Of a DNA stretch of 64,000 nt, positions 17,292 to 30,264 are shown piece by piece. The translations under genes and the position numbers were made by a program. Under the pieces are notes generated by a model. That model searched no databases. It saw nothing but the letters and a program-made list of their open reading frames with translations, and was not told the DNA's origin. Source of the DNA: Roseiarcus sp963813555 (GTDB taxonomy: Bacteria; Pseudomonadota; Alphaproteobacteria; Rhizobiales; Beijerinckiaceae); the NCBI GenBank assembly GCA_963813555.1, contig CAWEZX010000010.1, positions 62,001 through 126,000 of the forward strand. Reading direction: 5' to 3'. The first letter of the stretch is position 1; the number at the start of each line of letters is the position of its first letter.

Positions 17292-17831
17292 CTATTTCGG
17301 CAGCGGGACCGGCTTGTCGCTGAGCGTGTGCAGATAGTCCAGGATGTCGGCCCGCTTCTGCGCGTCTTTTTCCCCGGCGAAGGCCATCTTGGTGCCGGGG
17401 GCCATCGCCTTCGGGTCGGTGATCCAGGTATTCAGCTTTTCGTAGGTCCAGTCGCCGCCGACTTTCTTGAGCGCGTCGGAATAGGCAAAGCCCGGGAACG
17501 TTGCGACCGGACGCCCGACCACGTTCCACAGATCCGGCCCGATCTTGGCGCCGGCGCCTTCCTTGAAATTGTGGCAGGTCTCGCAGATCTTGACGTCCTG
17601 TTCGCCCTTTTTGACGTCGGCTTTGGCGAGCAGCGGCGGGAGCGGCACTTCGGGCGCCGCCTTGGGCGCCTCGGCAGTAGCGGTCGCGGGACCGGATGTG
17701 GGCAGGGCGAAGCCGGGAACCTTGGGGGTTCGCGGCGACAGGATGAGGTTGCTAAACGCGGTGAGCAGCATGACGAACAACACCGCCCCCAGCGCCGAAA
17801 GCGCGACCCGGTTCACATTAACGTGGTCCAT
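17292..17831 (-). CDS. cycM: Membrane-anchored cytochrome c, CycM-like
   Basis: 179 residues from ATG 17831 (MDHVNVNRVALSALG), chosen because the N-terminus then matches CycM-type proteins; the frame stays open to 17933. A single membrane anchor (about 10-30) is followed by a Pro/Ala-rich linker and a class I cytochrome c domain with CETCH heme site, KIGPDLWNVVGR, and the Met ligand in APGTKMAFAG. CycM carries electrons from the bc1 complex to the aa3 oxidase. It is divergent from kdsB, a common arrangement in Hyphomicrobiales. Confidence 0.88.
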   Translation of the reverse strand: MDHVNVNRVALSALGAVLFVMLLTAFSNLILSPRTPKVPGFALPTSGPATATAEAPKAAPEVPLPPLLAKADVKKGEQDVKICETCHNFKEGAGAKIGPDLWNVVGRPVATFPGFAYSDALKKVGGDWTYEKLNTWITDPKAMAPGTKMAFAGEKDAQKRADILDYLHTLSDKPVPLPK

Positions 17832-17974
17832 AGGCAGAGGGACTTTCGTCGGCTGGAGAGAGGTTGGGGTGGAGTTCGGCTGGGCGTTTGTTTTGCTCGG
17901 TTGATATCCGCTTTGCGCTCGCCTTGGCAACACGTATAAGCCGTCGCGCCCCGAATTTGGCTTAATCGAAACTG

Positions 17975-18718
17975 ATGGCCAACCCCATTGTCCTCATCCC
18001 CGCGCGCATGAACGCGACCCGCCTTCCGGGAAAACCCCTCGCCGATATCCATGGCGCGCCGATGATCCTGCATGTCTGGCGCCGGGCGAGGGAGGCGGAT
18101 ATCGGACCGGTCTGGGTGGCGGCGGACGACCCGCGTGTCATGGAGGCGGTCGCCTCGGCCGGCGGCAAAGCGATCATGACCCGTTTCGATCACCCTTCCG
18201 GGTCTGACCGCATTTTCGAGGCGTTGGGCGCCGTCGACGCCGACGGCGTCCACGATGTCGTGGTCAACATTCAGGGCGATCTGCCGACCATCGAACCTTC
18301 GATCGTGCGCGCCTGTCTTGCGCCGCTTGCCGAGCGCGCGGTCGACATCGCTACGCTCGCCACGCCGATCACGCGCGAGCAGGAGAAGGACGACCCCAAC
18401 GTCGTCAAGGTGATCGCGACCGAACTCGATTCGAGCCGGTTGAGGGCGCTCTATTTCACCCGCGCGCGCGCTCCGTGGGGCGAGGGCCGCCTGTTGCACC
18501 ACATCGGTCTATACGCGTATCGCCGCGATGCGCTTCGTCGATTTGTCGGCTTGCCCCCTTCGCCTCTGGAGCGGCGCGAGAAACTCGAACAATTGCGGGC
18601 GCTGGAGGCGGGCATGCGGATTGATGTCGCCCTCGTCGACACCGCGCCGCTCGGCGTTGACGCGCCCGAGGATCTGGAACGCGCGCGCGTCATGCTCGCG
18701 CCTGGGAAACAGATATGA
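17975..18718 (+). CDS. kdsB: 3-deoxy-manno-octulosonate cytidylyltransferase
   Basis: 247 residues. It activates Kdo as CMP-Kdo for lipid A/LPS core synthesis in the cytoplasm. The nucleotide-binding N-terminus VLIPARMNATRLPGKPL, the DHPSGSDRIFEAL motif and VVNIQGDLP are diagnostic, with the C-terminal GVDAPEDLERAR. It overlaps pheA by four bases (ATGA), so translation is probably coupled. Confidence 0.96.
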   Translation: MANPIVLIPARMNATRLPGKPLADIHGAPMILHVWRRAREADIGPVWVAADDPRVMEAVASAGGKAIMTRFDHPSGSDRIFEALGAVDADGVHDVVVNIQGDLPTIEPSIVRACLAPLAERAVDIATLATPITREQEKDDPNVVKVIATELDSSRLRALYFTRARAPWGEGRLLHHIGLYAYRRDALRRFVGLPPSPLERREKLEQLRALEAGMRIDVALVDTAPLGVDAPEDLERARVMLAPGKQI

Positions 18719-19575
18719 AGACAACGCACTCGATCGCTTATCAGGGAGAACCTGGGGCCAATTCGCATATTGCCTGCGCCGACAATTTCCCGGACCTCAA
18801 TCCGCTGCCCTGCGCGACCTTCGAGGACGCGTTCGCCGCCGTACAAGACGGCGCGGCCGAACTCGCCATGATCCCAATTGAGAACTCGATTGCGGGGCGC
18901 GTCGCCGACATCCATGCGCTCTTGCCGGCGTCCGGACTGCATATCGTGGGCGAGACCTTTCTGCCGATCCACTTTCAGTTGTTGGCGATTCCGGGCGCCC
19001 GCATCGAGGACCTGAAAGCGGTCTATAGCCACATCCATGCGCTCGGCCAGTGCCGCAACATCATCCGTCGCCACAAGCTTCAACCGGTTGTCGCTGGCGA
19101 CACGGCCGGCGCAGCGCGGGAAATCGCGGAATGGGCCGACAAGGGCCGCGCAGCCCTGGCGACGCGCCTCGCCGGCGAAATCTATGGCCTGCAGATCCTG
19201 GCGTCTGACGTTGAGGATGAGAGCCACAACACGACCCGCTTCGTCGTGCTGTCAAGAGATGAACGCTGGACGTCGGCGGGCGAAGGGCCGGTAGTCACGA
19301 CCTTCGTCTTTCGCGTGCGCAACGTGCCCGCCGCGCTCTACAAGGCGCTGGGAGGCTTCGCCACCAACAGCGTCAACATGACCAAGCTCGAGAGCTACAT
19401 GGAAGGCGGCGAGTTCACCGCTACTCAGTTCCTCGCCGATGTTGACGGACATCCGAAGGACCTGCCGCTCGCGCGGGCGCTTGAGGAGCTCAAGTTTTTC
19501 TCTCGCGAAGTGCGGATTCTGGGCGTCTACCCCGGCCACCCCTTCCGCAGCGAGTCGCAGGACCGGGCAGGTTAG
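18715..19575 (+). CDS. pheA: Prephenate dehydratase
   Basis: 286 residues. It converts prephenate to phenylpyruvate in phenylalanine synthesis. The catalytic half has IAYQGEPGANSH, AMIPIENSIAGRV and the DESHNTTRFVVL (T-R-F) motif. The C-terminal ACT domain (about 190-275) carries KLESYMEGGEF, the ESRP-type Phe-binding region, so feedback control by phenylalanine is expected. The chorismate mutase domain is absent, as is usual for the monofunctional enzyme of this group. Confidence 0.95.
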   Translation: MKTTHSIAYQGEPGANSHIACADNFPDLNPLPCATFEDAFAAVQDGAAELAMIPIENSIAGRVADIHALLPASGLHIVGETFLPIHFQLLAIPGARIEDLKAVYSHIHALGQCRNIIRRHKLQPVVAGDTAGAAREIAEWADKGRAALATRLAGEIYGLQILASDVEDESHNTTRFVVLSRDERWTSAGEGPVVTTFVFRVRNVPAALYKALGGFATNSVNMTKLESYMEGGEFTATQFLADVDGHPKDLPLARALEELKFFSREVRILGVYPGHPFRSESQDRAG

Positions 19576-19585
19576 GGGCGGCGTT

Positions 19586-21088
19586 CTATCGGAAGTCCTC
19601 AGGAAGCTGCGCTTCGACTTGGCGTATTGCAGCCGTCTGGTCTTCATCGAGCAGATAGCCGGCTGCGACCAGGTCGGCCGCCTTTTGGCGCGCGAGCCCC
19701 ATATATGCAGCGCGCGCCCCATAGCGGCGCGTAAGCTCGTCGGCCGAGAAACGCCGCCAGCCCGAGAAGTTGCCGCAGGTATCGCTGATCGAGGCAATTT
19801 CCACTGGCGGGACCGCGATCGGCCGAGGGAGCCCGAGCGGCAACGCGGCCTCGAGCATCGGGATCCCGCCGATCGGCATGCCGTCAGGGCCGGTTTCAGG
19901 CGCCCAAAGCACGGTTCCGCCGAGATGGTTCAGGCCCTCGAGTTCGGCGGAAACAGGCGCAAGCGTGAAGCCCACGTCGGGTGGAAGAGCGCGCTTGGCC
20001 GTTCCCGTGCCGCCGATCGAAGCCGATAGTCCCAGAATGAGCGGGCGAAGATACAGCGCGTCTCTGACCGTGCTCAGCGAGATTGGGGCGCCGTCATTGC
20101 ATTTCATGGTTCCAAAGACGACCTCCGGAAGCGCGGCGCCGCCGGAAGCGTGAGGGGCTGCTGTCGCATACCGATGCATGCCAAGAGGCGCGGGCGCTCG
20201 AGCGGAGATGCTGGCGCGCAGCCGGTAGAAGTCTGTGAGCGAGATCACGTCGACGAGCTCCGGGTCGCTCCCAGGTCTGGAGAGCAGCTTATCAGGCGTT
20301 AGCGGCGCGAGATCGGCTCGGGCGTACGGGAATTGCTGGTTGCCTGGCGCGAATCCATTGATCGCCAGCACGACGCCATTGCCGTTGCGGGTGAACGCTC
20401 CCTGATAGACGCCGTGGCCCGTCCCGGGGTCGGCGTTAAATCCTTCAGCGATGAAGCTGTTTACGAACCATGCGCTTTGGCTCACGCCGGCCAGGACGCG
20501 ATGGCGGAAGATCGGCACGGGCGCGGGCCCGCTTCGGAAAGCGCCGCCGAGCCAGCGGCCGAAATCCCGGACGACGACTTCGCCGATCCCTTGCGCGCTC
20601 GGGGGGACGCCGGCGGCGAAACCCGTTTGCCATTGGACGGCGGCGACGGAGATCCCTTGGCTGAGGAGGAAGCCGTCGCCGATCGCGCTCGCCACCGGCT
20701 CAGCGGCGGTCGGCCCCGTCGTCGCTGCGGCGGGAGCGCTGATCACGCCGGGAAGAATGCTTCTCCCGCGGTTTGGCGCCTCGACAACAACGGCGCCGGC
20801 CTCGGATACGTCCTCTGGCGCAACAAGATGGAAGTTGACCTCATAGGGAACGGTCGCTCGTCCGGCGGCAAGTTCCCTCAGCCCCGCAACGGGCTCCTCG
20901 GCCGAAACTTCGCCATGGATGGCGCCCTCGATATAGCGATAGGCCCGGCCGCCGTAGTCTCCGACCGGCAGGACGAGAGCGATGTCGACGCTGGTGATCG
21001 TTGAAGGATTCGCGTGAGCGGCGCCCACCGAAGTCGTCATCCCGACTGCCGCCAAGAACGCGCCCAAGAGCACTCCATAAGCTCTCAT
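19586..21088 (-). CDS. Secreted alpha/beta hydrolase domain protein
   Basis: 500 residues with an N-terminal signal peptide (GVLLGAFLAAVGMTTSVGAAHA). The body resembles the large 'alpha/beta hydrolase domain-containing' exported proteins, with nucleophile elbow AGVSQSAWFVNSF (~206-218) and VVVEAPNRGRSIL upstream. The substrate is unknown. It lies in the same direction as, and 164 bp downstream of, the OmpW-like porin gene. Confidence 0.75.
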   Translation of the reverse strand: MRAYGVLLGAFLAAVGMTTSVGAAHANPSTITSVDIALVLPVGDYGGRAYRYIEGAIHGEVSAEEPVAGLRELAAGRATVPYEVNFHLVAPEDVSEAGAVVVEAPNRGRSILPGVISAPAAATTGPTAAEPVASAIGDGFLLSQGISVAAVQWQTGFAAGVPPSAQGIGEVVVRDFGRWLGGAFRSGPAPVPIFRHRVLAGVSQSAWFVNSFIAEGFNADPGTGHGVYQGAFTRNGNGVVLAINGFAPGNQQFPYARADLAPLTPDKLLSRPGSDPELVDVISLTDFYRLRASISARAPAPLGMHRYATAAPHASGGAALPEVVFGTMKCNDGAPISLSTVRDALYLRPLILGLSASIGGTGTAKRALPPDVGFTLAPVSAELEGLNHLGGTVLWAPETGPDGMPIGGIPMLEAALPLGLPRPIAVPPVEIASISDTCGNFSGWRRFSADELTRRYGARAAYMGLARQKAADLVAAGYLLDEDQTAAIRQVEAQLPEDFR

Positions 21089-21252
21089 CGCCGGCTCACT
21101 CCACTGCGGAAAATGACGGCTGCGGCCGCAGCGGGTCTCGGCCGAGTGGGCAAACGCGCGGTCAGTATCGTTGGAGGAATCTCGAAGGGAATCAAGTCGA
21201 AGAGGTTAGAGGAGATCGAGCGCTCGCCCGCGGCGTAGGCCGGAGTCACGAG

Positions 21253-22062
21253 TCAAAAGTGATAGGCAAGCCCGGCTGAGAACGAAACGGGCCGGGCGTG
21301 CGTCTTGATCGTGCCGAGGATGGGGATAGGCCCCAGCGACGGAGCCGTGTTGACGCCCGTCGAGTTCCCCGTCGCCCCCACGAAGCCCTGCTTCGCATCG
21401 ACAAAGACGCCCCAGTGCTGGTTGAGCATGTAATCGAAACCGCCTTGGACGACGACGCCGAGCGCGGGTTGATATGTTGAGCCGACGCTGTAGCCGTCTC
21501 GGACAGCGAGAGCGAAGGTCGGCTCGATCCCCGCCCCCAGATAAGGCTGGAAGCGGCCGAACTGGGTGAAGTGATAGACACCGGTGATCGGCACCGAGGC
21601 TGGCAGCAATTTGCTAAGGACCGTGCCCGAGGGCGGGCCTGTCGGGGAGGATCCGTTGATCGTGACCGTCGCCCAAAGCGGAAATCCGCTTGCGACCTCC
21701 AACGACCAGTTCGGGGTGAAGAAGTAGCCGCCCTGGATGGACACTCCGGCGAAGTTCGAATAGCTGGCGCCCCGGCCGGGAATTTGGAACTGGGGCCCGA
21801 CGCCCACCGGTACAGTTCCAATTCCGGGAACAATCATCCCGGCGATCGATTGCTCATAGAGGTTCGACGAGCTCCGGTCGAGAACTCCCATGGCTCCGAG
21901 CCTGACGTACCACCCGGTGAAAGGATTAGGAGCGTCAGACGCGGGCGTAGCCTGTGGGCTCGTCAGGTCCGCGGCGCGGACCGCGCCAAAAGAGGACGCG
22001 AAAACCGCGCAGGTGGAAACGCAGGCTCCAAACAAGCTCGTCGGCCCTTTCAGGCCTGCCAT
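21253..22062 (-). CDS. OmpW-family outer membrane protein
   Basis: 269 residues. A signal peptide ending SSFGAVRA is followed by a beta-barrel with alternating hydrophobic residues, GWYVRLGAMGVLDRSSSN near the start, the OmpW-type FQPYLGAGIEPTFAL and a terminal Phe (SAGLAYHF) as needed for outer-membrane insertion. OmpW proteins form small hydrophobic channels. Confidence 0.82.
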   Translation of the reverse strand: MAGLKGPTSLFGACVSTCAVFASSFGAVRAADLTSPQATPASDAPNPFTGWYVRLGAMGVLDRSSSNLYEQSIAGMIVPGIGTVPVGVGPQFQIPGRGASYSNFAGVSIQGGYFFTPNWSLEVASGFPLWATVTINGSSPTGPPSGTVLSKLLPASVPITGVYHFTQFGRFQPYLGAGIEPTFALAVRDGYSVGSTYQPALGVVVQGGFDYMLNQHWGVFVDAKQGFVGATGNSTGVNTAPSLGPIPILGTIKTHARPVSFSAGLAYHF

Positions 22063-22390
22063 AACCTTGTCTCCCGCCCGGATCGGCTTGGGCTCTGTGC
22101 TCTAGGGGGCGCCAGCAGCGAAAACCGGATGATTCGCCGGCGGCCTAATTAGCTTCCGATTATGAACGAACTGGGATCTTTGTGTGTTCGACTCGCGAGG
22201 CGAATTCAACGTTTCCGATCAGGGCGCGACTGACCTTGATCCGAGCATAACCCGCTGCGCCGTTGCGGCCGACTGGGGTTCTGCACCGGCGCGTGCTACC
22301 CAATGCACCTCAAAGTCGCCGAACTCGGAGGGCGAACCGGGTTTCGCCTTCAAGCGCGCGGGAAGCATAGCCGGAGGGGCTTCGGATCTC
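22063..22390. other. Divergent intergenic region
   Basis: Upstream region of both the OmpW-like gene (minus) and the NDH-2 gene (plus). I see no small gene. It probably contains both promoters. Confidence 0.5.
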
Positions 22391-23720
22391 ATGGCGTCGC
22401 TCAGCGACCAGCATCCGCACCGAATCGTCGTCGTCGGCGGCGGAGCGGCCGGACTTCGAGCTTGTCAGCCGTCTTGGCGATCGGCTGGGCAAGCGCGGGC
22501 TTGCCGATATCGCGCTGATCGAGCGCAGTCGCACGCATTTGTGGAAGCCGTTGCTGCACTCGGTGGCGGCGGGCAGCATGGATCCGTCCGAGCACCAGCT
22601 CAATTATCTCGCGCAGGGGCACTGGCATCACTTTCGTTATCATTTCGGCGAGATGATTGGCCTCGATCGCGCGGCGAAGTTGGTGCGGCTAGGCGCGACG
22701 CGTGACGAGGAAGGTCGCGAGATCGCGGCCCCGCGCGCCATTCCGTACGATATGCTGATTATCGCCATCGGCAGCGTCACCAACGATTTCGGCACGCCCG
22801 GCGCGGCGCAATTCGCCGTCCCGCTGGAGACCGCCGAACAGGCGGTCCGCTTTCACCATCGCCTGGTCAATGCTGGCCTGCGCGCCCAGGCTCAGGGCGA
22901 ACCGATCCGCGCCGGCCAATTGCACGTCGCCATCATTGGTGCGGGCGCGACCGGCACCGAGCTTGCCGCCGAGCTCTATCAGAGCGCGCGCGAGATGGTG
23001 GCCTATGGACTCGATCAGGTCGACCCGGACCGTGACATCCGCATCATTCTGATCGAGGGAGCGGGCCGAATTCTGCCGGCGTTGCCCGAGCGGATCTCGA
23101 CCGCCACGCTTAAGATCCTGACCAAAATGGGCGTCGACGTGCGCGCGAATGCGCGCGTGTCCGCGGTGCGCGCGGACGGGATCGAACTCGCGAGCGGGGA
23201 ATTCATCCCCGCCGAACTCACCGTCTGGGCGGCCGGCGTGAAGGGGCCGGATGTGCTCGCCGATCTCGACGGGCTCGAAGTCAATCGCGACAATCAGCTC
23301 GTGACCGACGCGGCCCTGAGGACCACGCGCGATCCGGACATCTTCGCCATCGGCGATTGCGCGGCTGTCCCCCGCCCGGGGTTTGACGCTCCCTTGCCAC
23401 CGCGCGCCCAGGCCGCCCATCAAGAAGCATCGCACCTCGCCAAGCAGTTGAGGCGGCGTTTGCAGGGGGCGCCGGCCGAGCCGTTCGTGTACCGCGACTT
23501 CGGCTCGCTGGTGTCGTTCGGGCGCATGGGCGCGGTCGGCAACCTCATGAACCTTGCCCTTGGGGGCAATCTGTTCATCGAAGGCATTCTCGCCCGATGG
23601 GCGTACCGCTCCCTGTACAAGATGCACCAACGCGCTCTGCATGGGGTGACGAAAACCGCGCTCGACACGCTCGCGCGCGGCCTCTCCCGGCGGTCCGAGC
23701 CCAGGGTCAAGCTTCACTAG
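22391..23720 (+). pseudogene. ndh: Type II NADH dehydrogenase, frameshifted near codon 22
   Basis: From ATG 22391 the frame reads RIVVVGGGAAGL (FAD site) and then breaks at 22454-22455. One base later the second frame resumes as FELVSRLGDRLGKRG and runs to 23720. It contains PYDMLIIAIGSV, VAIIGAGATGTELAAELY (NADH site), TPDIFAIGDCAA-like RDPDIFAIGDCAAV and the C-terminal membrane-binding helix. NDH-2 oxidises NADH and reduces quinone without proton pumping. Dropping one C in GGACTTCGAG restores the gene, so it is either a recent mutation or a sequencing error. Repeat copy E begins ~30 bp after its stop. Confidence 0.88.
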
Positions 23721-23744
23721 GCCATTGGCCGGGCGGCGAATCGC

Positions 23745-23868
23745 TGCAAGCAAAGGCAAGTAAGCGCCAATAAAGGCGAATAAACGTTGGCAAAATTGCT
23801 TTCCTTTACTGGCATTTATTTTTTATAATCGGGTATTTTCAATTAGTTACGGTCGATTCAAATAAAAA
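23745..23868 (+). repeat. Dispersed repeat copy E (divergent)
   Basis: AT-rich against a GC-rich background. Tandem words AAAGGCAAGTAAGCG and AATAAAGGCGAATAAACG, then TTTACTGGCATTTATT, and the shared core TATTTTCAATTAGTTAC followed by GATTCAAATAAAAAAATCTG. The last block matches the tail of copy A almost base for base. It lies on the same strand and just 3' of the NDH-2 gene. Confidence 0.75.
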
Positions 23869-24043
23869 AATCTGACCGCTGTCTGAGACTCTATGCAAAA
23901 TGTCTCAAGCGCTGCGAAAAAATTGCATGGGTTTGCCCCGCCGTTGCGAGCCGTGGTCAAGCCATCGTCAGCGCGACTGCCAAGGTGCGCGGTCAACCTG
24001 GAAAACTCCTGATCTAACTTTGATCGGTGGTACGCATTACGCA

Positions 24044-24967
<924 letters not shown>

Positions 24968-25409
24968 GCGCGACGGCGTCGTCGGAGAGTTGCGACTCCC
25001 TGGCCTTGAGGAGGAAATCGTCGAGACCGCCGCGATGCTCGACGGAGCGTAAGGCCGCGGCGCTGACGCGCAGGCGCACGGAGCGCTCCAGCATGTCCGA
25101 GACCAGCGTGACCTGGACAAGATTGGGCAAGAATCGCGTGCGCGTCTTGCGGTTGGAATGGCTGACCTTATTGCCGGATTGAACGGCCTTGCCCGTCAGC
25201 TCGCAGCGGCGCGACATCGCACAAATATCCTTCAGACGAAAAAGCCTCGGCTTGATGCGGCAAATATGAAAGCGGGCCGCTTCAATCAAGAAGCGCCCCG
25301 CCTGCCGCATGGCTTGGCTAAGAGATGACGGGTCTATACGGGAGCGGGTTTTCGGCGTCAAGCTTGCCACGCTCGACAGACTGTCCATCGATCTCTACCT
25401 TCGCGCCCC

Positions 25410-26255
25410 ATGCAACAGGGTCAGGCGAGCGTGACCGCGGTCGGCGCGGCGGGACACCGAGCGGCGCATCAGGTTCTCGAACACGGGTTCGTCTTCGCCG
25501 ATCCGCTCGCGCTTCGTATCCTCGGGCCAGAGGCCGACGACGCCATCGCGCGGGCCAAGGAACGGCCGGAGCGGCGGCCTTTGCGCCTTTTCATCGCGAT
25601 GCGCAGCCGCTTGGCGGAGGATTCGGCGCACCGCGCAATTCGTGACGGCGTCCGGCAGATCCTGGTGATGGGCGCGGGTCTCGACACCTTCGCCTATCGA
25701 CTCGAGCGGACTCACGATCTGCGCGTGTTCGAACTCGATCATCCAACGACCCAGCGCGACAAGCAGCGCCGGCTCGCCGCGGCGCGAATTCCCGTACCCG
25801 GGCACGTCGCCTATGTCGCTCACGATTTCGAAGGCGGGAGCATGACCGCCGCCCTCGAAGCTGCTGGGTTCGATCCGGATACTCGGACCTTCGTCATTTG
25901 GCTCGGCGTCACGCCGTATCTCACTGAGGAGGCGGTTTTCGCGACACTTGGCGAACTCGCCAGCTGGCCGGGCCGGGCGGAGGTCGTATTCGACTACGCC
26001 AACCCCCCGCACGCCATTGAGGAAGGAACGACGCGCGACTTCCATCGCGAGATGGCTGAGCGGGTGGCGGCGAGCGGAGAGCCGTTTCGATGTGCCTTCG
26101 ACACGGCTGAGTTGCACGCTCGCGTGCGGAGCTTAGGCTTCTCCGACATCGAGGATCTCGATCGGGCGGCGCTGGTTGCGCGCTATCTGCCAGACTTGCC
26201 CGTCCCTCCCCGGTCCGGGCCGGGCGGACACGTCGTGCGGATGGCGACGGCGTAG
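25410..26255 (+). CDS. Class I SAM-dependent methyltransferase, LCMT/PPM1 type
   Basis: 281 residues. MQQGQASVTA at the start, then QILVMGAGLDTFAYRL (SAM-binding loop), VFELDHPTTQRDKQ and VIWLGVTPYLTEEAV are hallmarks of the leucine-carboxyl-methyltransferase-like family. The methyl acceptor is unknown in bacteria. A bidirectional terminator follows its stop. Confidence 0.88.
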   Translation: MQQGQASVTAVGAAGHRAAHQVLEHGFVFADPLALRILGPEADDAIARAKERPERRPLRLFIAMRSRLAEDSAHRAIRDGVRQILVMGAGLDTFAYRLERTHDLRVFELDHPTTQRDKQRRLAAARIPVPGHVAYVAHDFEGGSMTAALEAAGFDPDTRTFVIWLGVTPYLTEEAVFATLGELASWPGRAEVVFDYANPPHAIEEGTTRDFHREMAERVAASGEPFRCAFDTAELHARVRSLGFSDIEDLDRAALVARYLPDLPVPPRSGPGGHVVRMATA

Positions 26256-26263
26256 GCAAGAGA

Positions 26264-26288
26264 AAGGCCGCGCTCATGGCGCGGCCTT
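26264..26288. terminator. Bidirectional hairpin between methyltransferase and ftsH
   Basis: AAGGCCGCGC (26264-26273) and its exact complement (26279-26288) around a 5-base loop, between two convergent genes. Confidence 0.75.
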
Positions 26289-26320
26289 GATCCTATCGAC
26301 ACTCCCCGTGACGGCGCGCT

Positions 26321-28249
<1,929 letters not shown>

Positions 28250-28495
28250 AATCTTCCTGTCACGGAGCGGTCGTCTGAGATGTCTCGGACCCTCCCGACC
28301 TGTCCTTCCGGACATTTAAGCGCGCCCGGCCGAATTGCCAAGAGAACGCAAATTGTCTCAATTTCCAGTGAAGGCCGCAATTATTGCTTTTTAGCGGCGC
28401 CGGGCGGCGGCCTTCAGGCGCTTGCCCAGCCATGCTTCGTAAAGGTTAAAGTTTCTTAAGGCCCCACCGGACGTTGCACATGCCCGCGCCGAACC

Positions 28496-30191
28496 TTAGG
28501 CCGTCTTTTCCTCGGCCAGCGCCAATTCCTCCATCATCGCCTTGCGCATCAAATACTTTTGCGCTTTTCCCGTGACCGTCATCGGGAACGAATCGACGAA
28601 GCGCACGTAGCGCGGAACCTTGAAATGGGCGATGGAGGCCCGGCAAAAAGCGATGACCTCCGCCTCATTCAACCCCGATGTCTCGCGGCGGCGAATCCAG
28701 ACGCAAAGCTCCTCGCCATAGCGAGGATCGGGAACGCCGAAGGCCTGGACCTCTGCAATCGCAGGGTGGGTAAAGAGGAACTCTTCGACTTCGCGCGGAT
28801 AGACATTCTCGCCGCCGCGAATGACCATGTCCTTCAACCGGCCAACGATATTGCAGTAACCTTCAGCGTCAACGGTCGCCAGATCGCCTGTATGCATGAA
28901 CCTGGCCTCGTCGATCGCCGCCGCCGTCGCTGCGGGATCATCCCAATAACCGCGCATGACGCTGTACCCACGGGTGAGCAACTCGCCAGCGACGCCGGGG
29001 GTGACAATTCGACCCTCCGTGTCGACAATCTTGACTTCGATATGGGGCTGAATACGCCCGACCGTCGAGACGCGCCGCTCGAGCGGATCGTTATAGGCGC
29101 TCTGGAAGCTGACCGGGCTCGTTTCCGTCATGCCATAGGCGATGGTCACCTCGCTCATATGCATGGCGTCGACCACTTTTCGCATGACTTCGACCGGGCA
29201 GGGCGAGCCAGCCATGATCCCGGTGCGCAAGCTCTTGAGATCGAAGCGCGCGAATTCGGGATGTTCGAGCATGGCGATGAACATCGTCGGCACGCCGTGC
29301 AGGCCAGTGCATTGTTCGGCCTGCACCGCCTCGAGCGTCGCGATCGGATCAAAGCCTTCCGCCGGGCTCACCATGCAGGAACCGTGGGTGACGCAGGCCA
29401 GATTCCCCAGCACCATGCCGAAGCAGTGATAGTAAGGCACCGGAATGCACAACCGATCGTCAGGCGCGAGACGCATGGCCTCGCCGATGAAATAGCCGTT
29501 GTTGAGGATGTTGTGATGGGTCAGCGTCGCCCCTTTGGGTGCGCCGGTGGTTCCCGACGTGAACTGGATGTTGATCGGGTCATCGAACTGAAGCGTCGCT
29601 TCAAAGGCCATAAGCTCGGTGCGCTCGCTCGCTGTCGCGGGCTTGGCGACCTCGTCGAAGTTCAGCATGCCCAGCGACTTGTCCCGACCCTAAGCGGATG
29701 ACGAATTCGAGCTTGGGCAAACCTTTAGACCGCAGTCTGCCGGGTTCGCCTGAGTCGATCTCGGGCGCGCAGATCTTGAGCGAAGCGAAATAGTCGTTGT
29801 TCTTATGCCCGGCGCTCAGGATCAGCGCCCGGCAGCCGGATTTCTTCATCGCATAGTCGAATTCATGGCTCCGGTAGGCGGGATTGATATTGACGAGAAT
29901 GATCCCGGCGAGCGCGGTGCCGAATTGCGCCAGAACCCATTCGCTGACGTTGGCCGACCAGATGCCGACCCGGTCGCCCTTTTCGAGGCCCAGCTTGCGC
30001 AGGCCGACGCCTAAGTCCTCGGACCGGCGCAAGAGGTCGGCATAGCTCCAGCGCACATTTTGGTGGCGGGTTATGAGCGCGGGCCGATCCGGCCCCTCCG
30101 CCGTGACGCGGCGCAGGAGCTGGCCAATCGTCTCGCCGATCAGCGGCGTCGAGGACGCGCCATGAACATAGGATTGGGTAAGCAGCGCCAT
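28496..30191 (-). pseudogene. Acyl-CoA synthetase (AMP-forming), one frameshift
   Basis: The N-terminal part from ATG 30191 (MALLTQSYVHGAS) reads GIWSANVSEWVLAQFGTALA and INPAYRSHEFDYAM up to KLEFVIRLG. At about 29687 one extra G (in TCGGGACAAG) shifts the frame. The second part continues DKSLGMLNFDEV, with the AMP-binding motif FTSGTTGAPKGATLTH, YGMTETSP and C-terminal PMTVTGKAQKYLMR with the catalytic Lys. Family members activate medium/long fatty acids or similar acids. Dropping one base restores a ~565-residue enzyme. Confidence 0.87.
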
Positions 30192-30264
30192 TGAGGTTTC
30201 GCTCCCTTGGCCGCTTGGAGGCTTCATCGTCCGCTCCGAGCAGCGCTCAATTCATGCTTTCCTA